Source: Peterkaempfera sp044755465 (lineage in GTDB: Bacteria; Actinomycetota; Actinomycetes; Streptomycetales; Streptomycetaceae). From it: a stretch of DNA of 64,000 nucleotides. The stretch lies in contig NZ_JBIVRB010000021.1 in the NCBI RefSeq assembly GCF_044755465.1, forward strand, positions 1-64,000. Direction: 5' to 3'. The notes beneath the pieces were generated by a model. It did not search any database. It saw only the letters and a program-made list of their open reading frames with translations, and was not told the DNA's origin. Positions 35,101-42,660 of the stretch are shown one piece after another. Both the position numbers and the translations under genes were made by a program. Position 1 is the first letter of the stretch; each line of letters opens with the position of its first letter.

Positions 35101-36902
35101 CCCTGGAAGCGGCCGTGGGCATCGGCGATACGAATGCCGATGGTGTGCAGGTGGCGCTGCATCTCCATCCGCTCGGAGATGGCCGTGTGCACGTAGACCA
35201 TGTCGTCGCGGAGCTCGTCCGCACCGGTGCGGTGGAAAACCTTGCCCGCGACCGGGGCCACCATCCCGTGGGCGTCGGTCAGCACGATGCGAGCGCTGCG
35301 CGCGGCCTCCAGCGTCTCCTTGTCCCCGTTGTGCTCCACCATTGCTGCGAGGATACGGATCGCGTGACAGGACGACTCGGCGGTACCGTCCGAAACCAGT
35401 GCCTCCAGCCAGGTGCGGACGCTTTCCGGCGACTTCCTGGCGGCCAGCAGGATGTGCTCCATCTTGCCGTGGCGCAGCGGGTTGGCGTCGACGGAGGGGT
35501 GCACCCAGTCGCGCGGGCGCCCGGGGTACTCGGCCCACATACGCAGCCATTCCGGCTGCAGCTTCTCGGGGTGGATGTGCAGGTCACGGGGAATGCGGAG
35601 TACGCCGTCCTGGTCAGGCAGGGACGGCAGCTGCGCGGCGGCGTCCCAGACATGGCGGATGAAGTACTCCTCCGCCCAGTTCACGGCCTCCTTGGTGCGG
35701 CCGGGCAGGAGCGGCAGGCAGGCGGCGGGGTCCTCCTTGCGGGACAGCCGGGGCAGGGAGGTGACCACCAGACGGGCCGCGACCTGAAGCAGTTCACGGT
35801 TGAAGGCGCTGCCGTCGAGGAGGTTCTGCCGGTCCTCGTTGGTCTTCCACGCCGCGTTCAGGTAACCCGTCACGGAGACCGGGTACTTGGTGGGGAAGTA
35901 GGACCAGAACTGGCCGCGCCCCGGGGGAACCGTCAGCAACCCGTCCTTCTCGACGTAGGCGGGAACCGCCCAGGAGACATCGATGACGCTGCGGTCGTGC
36001 AGCTCACCGGCACTGCCACGGGCCTCCGCGGTGGGCTCGTGGGCGACCGTGAAGACGTTCCACTCGCTCGCCGTCTCCTTGATCCCTGTGCCGACCTCGC
36101 GGATGACCCGCCGCTCACCGGAGACCTGCACGGACAGCTTGCGGCGCTGGATGGGAAGCCGACGCCGGTCCTCCAGCAGCACCTCGCCGACGTGGGAGGA
36201 GAAGATCTGGAAGCCGGAGGGAAAGGCGTTGGTCTCGCGACCGTCGCGGTGCTGGAAGCCGGCGATGTCGTGCCCCAGGCGCTCGGCCGCCCCCGGCAGC
36301 AGGGGGAGCTTGACCACAGTGGTCGCCCAGGCCAGGAGCTCCCGCAGGACGTCGTCCTTGTCGAGCTCCTCCTCTCGGTCGAGAGGACGGGCCATCCGGA
36401 GCACCGGGGTGTCCATGTCGAGGGGTTGTTGGAGTCCAAGAGCCTCGGCGATCCGGTCGGCGGACCAGGTCCGGTCGAAGCCGAAGCATCCGCTGGTGCT
36501 GAAGAACTGTGGCGCGTCGGTCACCGACAGCACCGACTTCACGCCGACGCCGAAGCGGCCGATCTGGCCGCCGCGCTTGCGGGAGACACTCATGCGCAAA
36601 ATCGTGTCGGCGCCCTGAGCGGTGACCGGGGTGCCTTGGTTGGCGCAGTAGAGCGTATCGTCGGTCAGCACCACGGCCAGGCGGCCGCCGGGTTTATTTA
36701 CGATCTCATCGGCACCGTTCTGCACGAGTTCGAACAACTGACGCTCGCCGTATCCACCCTGCGTTATCCGCAGCTCGCCGTTGGCGTGCTCCTGTACCAG
36801 GCCGGGATCGATGCGATAGGTCTCCAGGGTGCGGGTCGTCTGCTCCGACACCGTTTCAATCACCAAGTCATCCGAACCTTGCGACGACGTCTGATCGCTC
36901 AC
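32130..36902 (-). CDS. Giant GHKL (sacsin/Hsp90-like) ATPase fused to SF2 helicase
   Basis: Protein of 1,590 residues with two ATPase modules. The N-terminal GHKL fold has N box RQLFELVQNGADEIV (E58, N62, D65), a G1-like DDTLYCANQGTPVT (81-94) and G2 box GGQIGRFGVGVKSVLSV (111-127), closest in style to sacsin-type ATPase domains. About 1,000 residues without recognisable motifs follow. The C terminus is a DEAH helicase: LSIPTGAGKTRVTSEA (about 1217-1224), ALVIVDEAHRAT (about 1324), VGLTATPYRNN (about 1354), TNYGVLAQGFD and YQQMIGRGLRGPKNNG (about 1545). I place the start at GTG 36902; upstream codons look non-coding. It is translationally coupled to the UvrD-like gene. It may sense DNA or a complex state via the GHKL clamp and act through the helicase; this is inference. 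Confidence 0.85.
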   Translation of the reverse strand: MSDQTSSQGSDDLVIETVSEQTTRTLETYRIDPGLVQEHANGELRITQGGYGERQLFELVQNGADEIVNKPGGRLAVVLTDDTLYCANQGTPVTAQGADTILRMSVSRKRGGQIGRFGVGVKSVLSVTDAPQFFSTSGCFGFDRTWSADRIAEALGLQQPLDMDTPVLRMARPLDREEELDKDDVLRELLAWATTVVKLPLLPGAAERLGHDIAGFQHRDGRETNAFPSGFQIFSSHVGEVLLEDRRRLPIQRRKLSVQVSGERRVIREVGTGIKETASEWNVFTVAHEPTAEARGSAGELHDRSVIDVSWAVPAYVEKDGLLTVPPGRGQFWSYFPTKYPVSVTGYLNAAWKTNEDRQNLLDGSAFNRELLQVAARLVVTSLPRLSRKEDPAACLPLLPGRTKEAVNWAEEYFIRHVWDAAAQLPSLPDQDGVLRIPRDLHIHPEKLQPEWLRMWAEYPGRPRDWVHPSVDANPLRHGKMEHILLAARKSPESVRTWLEALVSDGTAESSCHAIRILAAMVEHNGDKETLEAARSARIVLTDAHGMVAPVAGKVFHRTGADELRDDMVYVHTAISERMEMQRHLHTIGIRIADAHGRFQGVLDQGFEGYTPELWTQFWILLRSAGGNAQVDRIRSRYPDARAVLRVRTVDGHFRPMASCLLPGVVVPGDGSRDASIAVDTNFHGADAAIFRDLGLVDRPVVAHDPKRQSWFEEYRQAVHDQYLRRLAADAPRTNINRLVLEGAAPAGPLDLLTRLSEEGRAAFVAAIPDVGVVESWTRAYGTSSNGRTEVASPLRWMLNKHGLVRTSLGLTSVREAVGPQLKAYAQVLPVVTDISESKARKLRMPATPEEVPANRWRALLDRVLVSEDDAFIGHAYALMLRVGMDFPEDVLTRCRVGGAWDLRPDTEIVVATSAADFSELVREQLPALLVADKADAATAAQMIEQWGMLKVEDVISKQVRKAGATRPTLLVDEFPPLRQRLGKSVENRKVQRCGELEQEIRTPRGAELRPLSSARNGSTLLVLDTLSPIDVLEAADREFGWQLGRQGCKSVLDLQTRQEQDRETRARLRQIAEAESVIDKIALLIGEEELRTELPPGLLDSEVAERDGEQPDARRIAELAFNSHGEEILHIHSRDLARAFPGNAPSSFTGDAKALKFVTDLGLPDSFAGSRVPPLEARIQVEGPSEFPALHEYQEQLAQALQRLLDNPVPQRGMLSIPTGAGKTRVTSEAVIRWIRKRGELPGPVLWIAESEELCEQAVQSWRFVWSKVGAEMPLVISRLWSANEAAPVTGEPHLVVATDAKLQSVLGHEDYAWLRDAALVIVDEAHRATSPRYGEIFEHLGVNPPMTRRHLVGLTATPYRNNEDLTLRLVRRFGTRLDLDVFASDQNEAIRRLQDLGVLAHVRHRELLGAEIRLSSDEVSSSEKFGVLPKRAEQRLAEDRDRNQRIIEEIENLPADWPILVFATSVAHAKFLAAKLNDRQIRAAAIDSATPVSERRKRIEDFRKGRIQVLTNYGVLAQGFDAPATRAVVVARPTYSPNVYQQMIGRGLRGPKNNGTPTCLILNVRDNVVNYQGELAFTKFDYLWNGDK

Positions 36903-37089
36903 GACCCAGCTGCTTCCTGTCCGGGATGGCCCGGACCAAGTATCAAGATGAAGATCGACGGAAAACAGAAAAGCAATGCGCTTGCCGGAGATACGGAGCG
37001 TGTCGATCCCTCGATGGCATCCGTGCCGACAACAGCCGGGGCCGGCCCTCCGATCCCGCAGGCTATCGGAGGGCCGACCACCACCGCCC

Positions 37090-37572
37090 CTACTCTTCGG
37101 GCAGCACGATGACAATCCCGAGCAAGGGAGCAGAGGGACGCCCCCGGAGCCCAAGCCGGCGGCCGGCGCCGGAAGGACGCCTCCCCGGACCGGTGGCAGC
37201 GAACCCCCGCGACGGAGGAGCCGACCGGTACCGCCAACGGGCATTGCCGTTGACCCCACCAGCATCGAGCAGGATTTCAACACGCTTTGGCGCGCTCGGA
37301 AGCCGAAGGACAACCACCACTGCCTTGCGCCCGGACGACACGTTGCCGTCGGGTCCCGACGTCGAACTCCTCTCCTCCCACGACGCATTGGTCGACGACC
37401 GCTGCCTGCGGGCAGCACGGCGCCGCCGCTCGTGAGCCGCGACCATCGACCTCCAGCCCTCCCGCGTCATCCCGATCGCGTCGAGAAACTCCGAACGCAG
37501 ATACGGGTCCATGGAGTTGTAGTCCCGAATCAACGACGGGGTGTCGTCGTCACTGGGGGAAAGCGGAGCCAC
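37090..37572 (-). CDS. Hypothetical protein, 160 residues
   Basis: The GTG at 37572 is preceded by TAGGAGGCTGCC, a near-perfect ribosome-binding sequence, which is the main reason to accept this gene. The N-terminal half (SLIRDYNSMDPYLRSEFLDA, then TREGWRSMVAAHERRRRAAR) looks like a helical, charged domain; the C-terminal half is Arg/Gly/Pro-rich and disordered. No family is recognised. It lies 187 bp upstream of the giant GHKL-helicase gene on the same strand, so it may be the leader gene of that operon. Confidence 0.6.
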   Translation of the reverse strand: MAPLSPSDDDTPSLIRDYNSMDPYLRSEFLDAIGMTREGWRSMVAAHERRRRAARRQRSSTNASWEERSSTSGPDGNVSSGRKAVVVVLRLPSAPKRVEILLDAGGVNGNARWRYRSAPPSRGFAATGPGRRPSGAGRRLGLRGRPSAPLLGIVIVLPEE

Positions 37573-38155
37573 GGCAGCCTCCTACGGGCACGGCGAGGTC
37601 GAAGAACAACGGTGCATGGAACAGGGAGAAAAAGGGTGTGCTGTCTCGCCGAGAGGCTCAACGTCAGTGAAATGACACTCCGTCCGACGTTCAGCCGAAC
37701 GGGACATGCAATTGCCGTACAGGGGCAACCCAAAAGGGGCCCAAAAATTGCTTAACTGGCTTGCCGTCATCGCGATCCAACAGTACGTCAGCTGCGCATA
37801 TGGTGGCACAGTCCCCCCGTCCGCGTCCAGCGGCATTCCACCCGCAGAGCACACCGTCGCTCAGTCGCCCCAATTGCCTCAATTTCAATGTCTTTACGCC
37901 CCTTTGAGAGACGGGCACGCGGACAGAAGTCGAAGATCCACATCCTTCCCCCATCGCCACTCCCACCACCGGAAGCCCTCGATCAGGGTGCTGTCATTCA
38001 TTACCAGGCACCTACTGGCGCGGCCTGGAGTGGCCGGACGACAAGCGAATTTGACACATTGATGAGCGCAAATATCACTGCTAGCATGCTTCTGACCAGT
38101 ATGAACAACCGGCGACATACGGGGTCGACGGCACCGGCGGAGGGGAACGCCCACA
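37573..38155. other. Divergent intergenic region of the island, 583 bp
   Basis: No gene is supported here. The stretch is visibly more A/T-rich than the rest of the window (for example around 37720-37800 and 38040-38100), as expected for the shared control region between two divergent defence operons. A promoter-like pair for the plus-strand operon is noted separately. Open frames of 90-120 codons here lack ribosome-binding sites and codon bias. Confidence 0.6.
38051..38078 (+). promoter_or_regulatory. Candidate promoter for the XRE-GHKL operon
   Basis: A perfect TTGACA (38051-38056) is followed after 16 bp by TATCAC (38073-38078), about 78 bp before the GTG start. The downstream gene encodes an HTH domain, so this region may also carry its operator. 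Confidence 0.4.
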
Positions 38156-40282
38156 GTGATCAACGAGAGTGAAGACTTCGGACCCTGGCTCGGGAGGCAG
38201 CTCCGACGCCGCGACATGACCCAGGCCGAGCTCGCGGCCGTGGTCGGCGTCACCCGAGCCGCAGTGTCCGCATGGATCACTGGTCGGGCGCAGCCACGGC
38301 CGGAGACGGTGCGCCTGATCGCGGATGCCTTCGGCACCGATCTGGCCACCGTGTACCAACGCACGAGCGACGCTGTCGCCGCACGGCCGGTGACTTGGTA
38401 CCACCGCCCGGCGCACACCGATGGTGGACGGGAGTTCGGCAACGCGGCGGCGTTCGCCTTCGACGCGGACCTCGGTGTCCTCGCACGCGAGGCGACGCAG
38501 AATTCCCTTGACGAGCGGCGTGACCCGACGCGGCCGGTCCGCGTCCGGTACATCCTGCACGAGCTCACCGGTGAACATTTTCGCAGCTTCCTGGATGCCG
38601 TGCGGTGGGAATCGCTCAAGTCCCACTACGCCGCCGCCGCGACCACCGACCAGAAGGTCGGCCGGGCGCTCGCCGAGGGGCTGCGGGAGATGGAAGCCTC
38701 CGGCTCACTCCTGCTGCTCCGGGTCGACGACTACAACGCCAACGGTCTCACCGGACCCGAGTACGACGACGGCCGCTTCGCCGCCGTCGTCCGACGTCAA
38801 CTCGACAGCCACAAGGGCGACAACCGCCGAGCCGGTGGCTCCTACGGCCTGGGCAAGGCGACCCTCTGGGCAACCAGCCGGCTCGGCCTCGTCCTCATCA
38901 ACAGTACCCTCTCGGTCCCCCACGAGGGCCGCACGGCAAGGCGGTTGATCGGTCGCCTGGACCTGCCCTGGCGCGAGGTGGGCGGCGAGGCGTTCGCCGG
39001 ACCGGCCTGGTTCGGCGAACCGGACAGCGACCGCGCCTTCGAGAACGTCTCCCGCTCCTGGTGGGGCGTCGAGCAGGAGACCACGAACCTCCATCTGGAA
39101 CGTGAGGGTGAGGACCCGGGTACCTCCTTCCTGGTGGTCGGCGCCCACGACGCCGCCGCCGTCGCGGCCGGGGACGAGGGCCTCCAGGCCATGCACGACA
39201 AGCTCTGCGACTCCCTGGCGGAGAACTTCTGGGCCGCGATGACCGGAACGGACTCCGTGCCACCGCTGCTGGAGGCATCGGTCCGGACCCTGCGCAACGG
39301 GAGCGAGTTGATCCCGGAGACTCGTGTCAGCCCCGAGCAGCGCCGCCCCGCCCTGGCCCGTGCCCTGCGTGCCTACCTGGCCGGAGAGACCGTCACCGAG
39401 CTCACCAGCCGGACCGACGTGGTCGAGCGCGCCGTCACGCTCACCGTGCCGCCACTGCGCACCGACGGCAAGGGGGCCACGGCTGTCACCCACGACGCGG
39501 TGCTGCTGCTCACGCCGGCGGACAACAGCGACCGGACCCACAGTCAGGTCGTCTCCATGCGGGGCAATCGCATGCGGATCACCAGCCGCAGGCCGCGCGA
39601 CCTGGGCCTCGGCGTCGAGCCCTACCAAGCAGTTCTGCTCGCCGGCTTCGCCACCGCCCGTGACGGGGAGGACGTCGTACGCGCCGAGGCCTTCCTTCGC
39701 GCGTCGGAGCCGCCCGAGCACAACCGCTGGGAGTGGACGGAGGAGCTGTCCGACACCTACGTGCGCGGAGCGAAGAGGCGCCTCGACGAGTTCCGCGTGG
39801 CGGCCGACAACGCCGTACGCGCGATCGTCGGCGTGCGGGCTGTCACGCCTGTAGCCGGAGCCGGCCCCGAGCTGCTGCGGAGCCTGCTGAAGCTCACCGC
39901 AGCAACTGGCGGTGTGCGGAAGCCCGCCCGTCGTGGCCGCGGCTACCCCACCGTCGACGACATCGACGGCGAGGTCGACACCACCGGGGCATGGTCGCTG
40001 CGCGTGCGCGTCGCCGTCCCGCAACAGGACGACCCCTGGCACCTCTCGCCGACCGCGTGCTTCGGCGCCGGCGGGTCGGGCTCCGGAAGCCCGGTCCGCT
40101 GGGCAGAACTGACCGCCACGGAGAACTGCTCCTTCGTCAAGGACGTCCTCGTCATCGCCCCGGGCGTCCGGTACGCGATGTTCAGCGGCGTCACCGACGT
40201 CGACAGCCACCCGGTGACCGCTGGCCGGACCAACGTCACCGTGAGCCTGCGCAAGGCCGTCGAAGGAGCTGCGCGTCCATGA
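38156..40282 (+). CDS. XRE-HTH/GHKL ATPase fusion protein
   Basis: Protein of 708 residues. Residues about 11-65 form an XRE/Cro helix-turn-helix (MTQAELAAVVGVTRAAVSAW, with ITGRAQPRPETVRLIADAFG). A GHKL-type ATPase follows: N box LAREATQNSLDE (E112, N116, D119), G1-like LLRVDDYNANGLTG (D191, D192, N196, G197) and G2 RRAGGSYGLGKATLW (G227-K234). The C-terminal 350 residues have no recognised domain. It starts at GTG 38156, with GGAGGGG about 12 bp upstream, and overlaps the next gene by 4 bp (ATGA). An HTH fused to a GHKL ATPase suggests a protein that both controls its own operon and couples ATP binding to a conformational switch. Confidence 0.82.
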   Translation: MINESEDFGPWLGRQLRRRDMTQAELAAVVGVTRAAVSAWITGRAQPRPETVRLIADAFGTDLATVYQRTSDAVAARPVTWYHRPAHTDGGREFGNAAAFAFDADLGVLAREATQNSLDERRDPTRPVRVRYILHELTGEHFRSFLDAVRWESLKSHYAAAATTDQKVGRALAEGLREMEASGSLLLLRVDDYNANGLTGPEYDDGRFAAVVRRQLDSHKGDNRRAGGSYGLGKATLWATSRLGLVLINSTLSVPHEGRTARRLIGRLDLPWREVGGEAFAGPAWFGEPDSDRAFENVSRSWWGVEQETTNLHLEREGEDPGTSFLVVGAHDAAAVAAGDEGLQAMHDKLCDSLAENFWAAMTGTDSVPPLLEASVRTLRNGSELIPETRVSPEQRRPALARALRAYLAGETVTELTSRTDVVERAVTLTVPPLRTDGKGATAVTHDAVLLLTPADNSDRTHSQVVSMRGNRMRITSRRPRDLGLGVEPYQAVLLAGFATARDGEDVVRAEAFLRASEPPEHNRWEWTEELSDTYVRGAKRRLDEFRVAADNAVRAIVGVRAVTPVAGAGPELLRSLLKLTAATGGVRKPARRGRGYPTVDDIDGEVDTTGAWSLRVRVAVPQQDDPWHLSPTACFGAGGSGSGSPVRWAELTATENCSFVKDVLVIAPGVRYAMFSGVTDVDSHPVTAGRTNVTVSLRKAVEGAARP

Positions 40283-41256
40283 GCCGGATCATCTACCCCT
40301 ACGCCGTCCTGAGCGGGCGGGTCGAGGTCGAGATCACCCGCGTCCGGGTCGACAGCCGTCCACTCGACTACGCCAAGATCTCCCCCTCACTGCAGACCGT
40401 CGCCCTCGATGACGCCGGCCGCGACGACTGGCAGGAGGCGGTGTTCGACGTCCGGGCCGTACTGCCGGAGGAGGAGATCGCCTACGGCCCCTGGTCCGAA
40501 CTCGTCTGCGTGGCCGTGCTGGAGGAGGCGACCACCAACACCAGGACCGTTCAACGCCTCACCAAGGATCGCGGCTCCGGCACCTGGCAGGGCTCCGTGC
40601 GACTGCGCCGATCCCGGCACCGTTCCCGGGCCACCCTCGGCGTGCAGGTCGTGGCGGCGGTCGAGGGAGTCCGGGGGCGCATGGTCGGGCGGAGCGAGAC
40701 CGACTGGGTGATCGACCTCCAGGCCGAGATCCCCGTCCGGGACAAGGAGATCCGGATCGTTGAGGCCGACTTCCGCGACGGCCCGTACGCCTGGCTGCGC
40801 CCGCTCAAGGACGCACCCTGGTTCGTCGACACCTCCGGTGATATGCCGACCGTCTACCTGAACCAGGGCGTCGAGGGACTGACCGCTCTGCTGCGCGGCA
40901 GCAGCACCGTGGAGAAGGCGACGGCCGCTCTCGTCAACGCTCAGATCGTCAGCGACGTATGGGAGACGATGTTCCACGCGGCGGTGAGCGATGTCGAGTT
41001 CGACGAGGATGGCCGGCTGCGGATGCCCACCGGGTGGCGCGAGTCCGTCCTCGAAACGATGCTCTCCGACGTTCTCCCCGGACTGTCCCCCACGGACGCG
41101 ATCGTCGAACTGCGGGCGCGACGTGAGGAGGGTTACGGCTGGACCGAGCTGCAGTCCCGCATCCAGTACGCCGCCGCGCTGCGCGCCCAGCTACCCAAGC
41201 AGCTCGCCACGACGCTGCGCCTCACCGCCCGCTCGTCCCAGGGAGAAGACCGGTGA
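40279..41256 (+). CDS. Unrecognised protein of the XRE-GHKL operon, 325 residues
   Basis: No family is recognised. The N-terminal half is rich in predicted beta strands (for example VEVEITRVRVDSRP, ELVCVAVLEEA, ATLGVQVVAAVEGV) and the C-terminal half is helical (TVEKATAALVNAQIV, WETMFHAAVSDVEF, SRIQYAAALRAQLPKQLA). There is no signal peptide or membrane segment. The ATG overlaps the preceding stop by 4 bp and its own stop overlaps the next start by 4 bp, so the three proteins are probably made in fixed ratio and may form a complex with the GHKL ATPase. Confidence 0.8.
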   Translation: MSRIIYPYAVLSGRVEVEITRVRVDSRPLDYAKISPSLQTVALDDAGRDDWQEAVFDVRAVLPEEEIAYGPWSELVCVAVLEEATTNTRTVQRLTKDRGSGTWQGSVRLRRSRHRSRATLGVQVVAAVEGVRGRMVGRSETDWVIDLQAEIPVRDKEIRIVEADFRDGPYAWLRPLKDAPWFVDTSGDMPTVYLNQGVEGLTALLRGSSTVEKATAALVNAQIVSDVWETMFHAAVSDVEFDEDGRLRMPTGWRESVLETMLSDVLPGLSPTDAIVELRARREEGYGWTELQSRIQYAAALRAQLPKQLATTLRLTARSSQGEDR

Positions 41257-42158
41257 AGTTCGAGCACGCCACCGAGGATCGACTCGCCCTGCTGCCGGTG
41301 GGAGTGGCCACCCGTCACCTCAACCAGGCCGTTCTGTCCGGAGCCGAACCGCCCGCGCAGGTCGCTCTGCTGCGCGCCGCGACCGTGATCGCCGACCCGT
41401 CGGCGCGGTGGAACACCGCACCGGTCCGGGAGCTGCTGGACCAGGCCATGGCCCGCTTCGCGAGCGACCGCACCGACGCCGACGCCTGGCTCGCGCCGCG
41501 CCTGCACGCGACCCTGCGACTGACCAGGAGTGAGGCTGCAGACAAGGACCTGTGGGCATACCTCGCCATGGTCGTCGCCCCGGACTACGTCCTGTGGCGG
41601 CACCTCCCGGCAGGGGGCGAGGACGCGCGACGGACTCCCGTCGTCCAGGCCTCCCGATTCGTGGGAGGCAGCTCCGTCCAGGCGTTCGCCCGGCTCTGGT
41701 GGGCCGCCGAGATGTGCCGCGACGGCGCCGACTACCGTCCTGTCGAGGCGGCCTGCGGCAACCAGGACTTCCTCAACACCGCCCTGCGCCTCGGCGTCAT
41801 GGACCACCGCCCCACCGCGCTGGCCGTGCTCGGGGTCATGGAAAACCTGGCCGCGGCCGGCGCTCCCCGATTGGGCGACCAGTTGAACGCGCTGTGCAAG
41901 GCCATCGGCATCGCCAGCAGCACCCTGATGTACGAGATCATCGGGCCCGACGAACTCCCGGACGACGCGGAGCTGCTGGCCTGGATCGGCGAGGCCGACT
42001 CCGCTCCCCCCGTCGCCTGGGACCGTCTCCCCGACGGCCCCGGCGACGGCACCGCCCCCACCGCGTCCGTCGACACCCTTACCTGCCTCTTTGAGGACAT
42101 CAACGCGCACCTGGGCCGGCTCCGCGACCGAGGCCGCACGTCCGTGCCGCTCGGGTGA
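41253..42158 (+). CDS. Unrecognised protein of the XRE-GHKL operon, 301 residues
   Basis: Starts at GTG 41253 in a 4-bp overlap with the preceding gene. The protein is mostly alpha-helical and cytosolic, beginning MKFEHATEDRLALLPVGVAT. Trp-rich helices (AYLAMVVAPDYVLWRHL, FARLWWAAEMCRDG) and a conserved-looking LGVMDHRPTALAVLGVMENL stand out; no catalytic motif is seen. It resembles uncharacterised DUF proteins that sit next to GHKL ATPase genes in actinobacterial islands, but I cannot name the family with confidence. Confidence 0.78.
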   Translation: MKFEHATEDRLALLPVGVATRHLNQAVLSGAEPPAQVALLRAATVIADPSARWNTAPVRELLDQAMARFASDRTDADAWLAPRLHATLRLTRSEAADKDLWAYLAMVVAPDYVLWRHLPAGGEDARRTPVVQASRFVGGSSVQAFARLWWAAEMCRDGADYRPVEAACGNQDFLNTALRLGVMDHRPTALAVLGVMENLAAAGAPRLGDQLNALCKAIGIASSTLMYEIIGPDELPDDAELLAWIGEADSAPPVAWDRLPDGPGDGTAPTASVDTLTCLFEDINAHLGRLRDRGRTSVPLG

Positions 42159-42230
42159 CACCGAACCGTCCTCGCCGCCGGGCGCGCACCGCAGCGCCCG
42201 GCAGTGCCCCATATTTCCGAAGGACCCAGA

Positions 42231-42419
42231 GTGATCCACACCCCCGACGAACTGGTCAGCGACAAGGACGGGCACGTCACGCTCCCCCTCAGCCTTCTGG
42301 CCGAGGCAGGAATCAACCCGGTGATCACGTGCTGGCCTACAGAGACGGCGACGGACGGGCTGGTGCTGCGTCGCCACGCGGACGCCATGAGCAACCTGCT
42401 GGAGCGTGGGACTCCCTGA
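42231..42419 (+). CDS. AbrB/SpoVT-like small DNA-binding protein, with a shifted middle segment
   Basis: Small protein of 62 residues starting at GTG 42231, with GAAGGA 6 bp upstream; a GTG 4-bp-overlap style is absent, the gap to the previous gene being 72 bp. KDGHVTLPLSLLAEAGINP is the first half of a swapped-hairpin AbrB domain, and LVLRRHADAMSNLLERG its end. In between the frame reads VITCWPTETATDG, while the +1 frame across about 42320-42358 reads GDHVLAYRDGDGR, exactly what an AbrB domain should have. Thus one missing G near 42319 and one extra G near 42358 cancel out. It may be an antitoxin or regulator. Whether the double shift is real or a sequencing artefact cannot be seen. Confidence 0.65.
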   Translation: MIHTPDELVSDKDGHVTLPLSLLAEAGINPVITCWPTETATDGLVLRRHADAMSNLLERGTP

Positions 42420-42493
42420 TGCCTTTGGCCGGATCCGCGTGATCCGTATGGGGTGCGGCATCTGTCGGCGGCGCGCTCGTCCTCTCCGAGGAG

Positions 42494-42646
42494 TCAGAAG
42501 ATCGTGAGAGCGTCCTCGCCAGCCTCGTCGAAGGCGAGCTGGTAGCGGCTGTCGTCCTCCTGGCGGCCGTGCACAGCGGGCTTCAGGTCGTACGGATGAG
42601 TGGTGTACGAACGGTGCACCAGGATCGTGAAGTTTCCCTGGGATCT
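42494..42646 (-). pseudogene. C-terminal remnant of an unknown gene cut by the IS element
   Basis: The last 50 codons of a minus-strand frame (TILVHRSYTTHPYDLKP, then SRYQLAFDEAGEDALTIF, stop at 42494) have good coding character but are interrupted by the left end of the IS3-type element. The upstream part is not found on the other side of the element, where a different truncated gene on the plus strand begins, so a deletion or rearrangement accompanied the insertion. Family not recognised. Confidence 0.5.
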
Positions 42647-42660
42647 TGGACACTCGTTCG

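Noticed and set aside
32493..37112. Plus-strand open frame of 1,539 codons
   Set aside because: It is the antisense shadow of the GHKL/SF2 helicase gene, with no domain or ribosome-binding site.
37582..37854. Minus-strand frame of 90 codons in the divergent region
   Set aside because: No ribosome-binding site, Cys/Trp-rich composition and poor codon bias; likely chance.
22359..42419. A drmC (phospholipase D nuclease) gene hidden in the island
   Set aside because: No reading frame with paired HxK motifs was found on either strand between the recombinase relics and the IS element.
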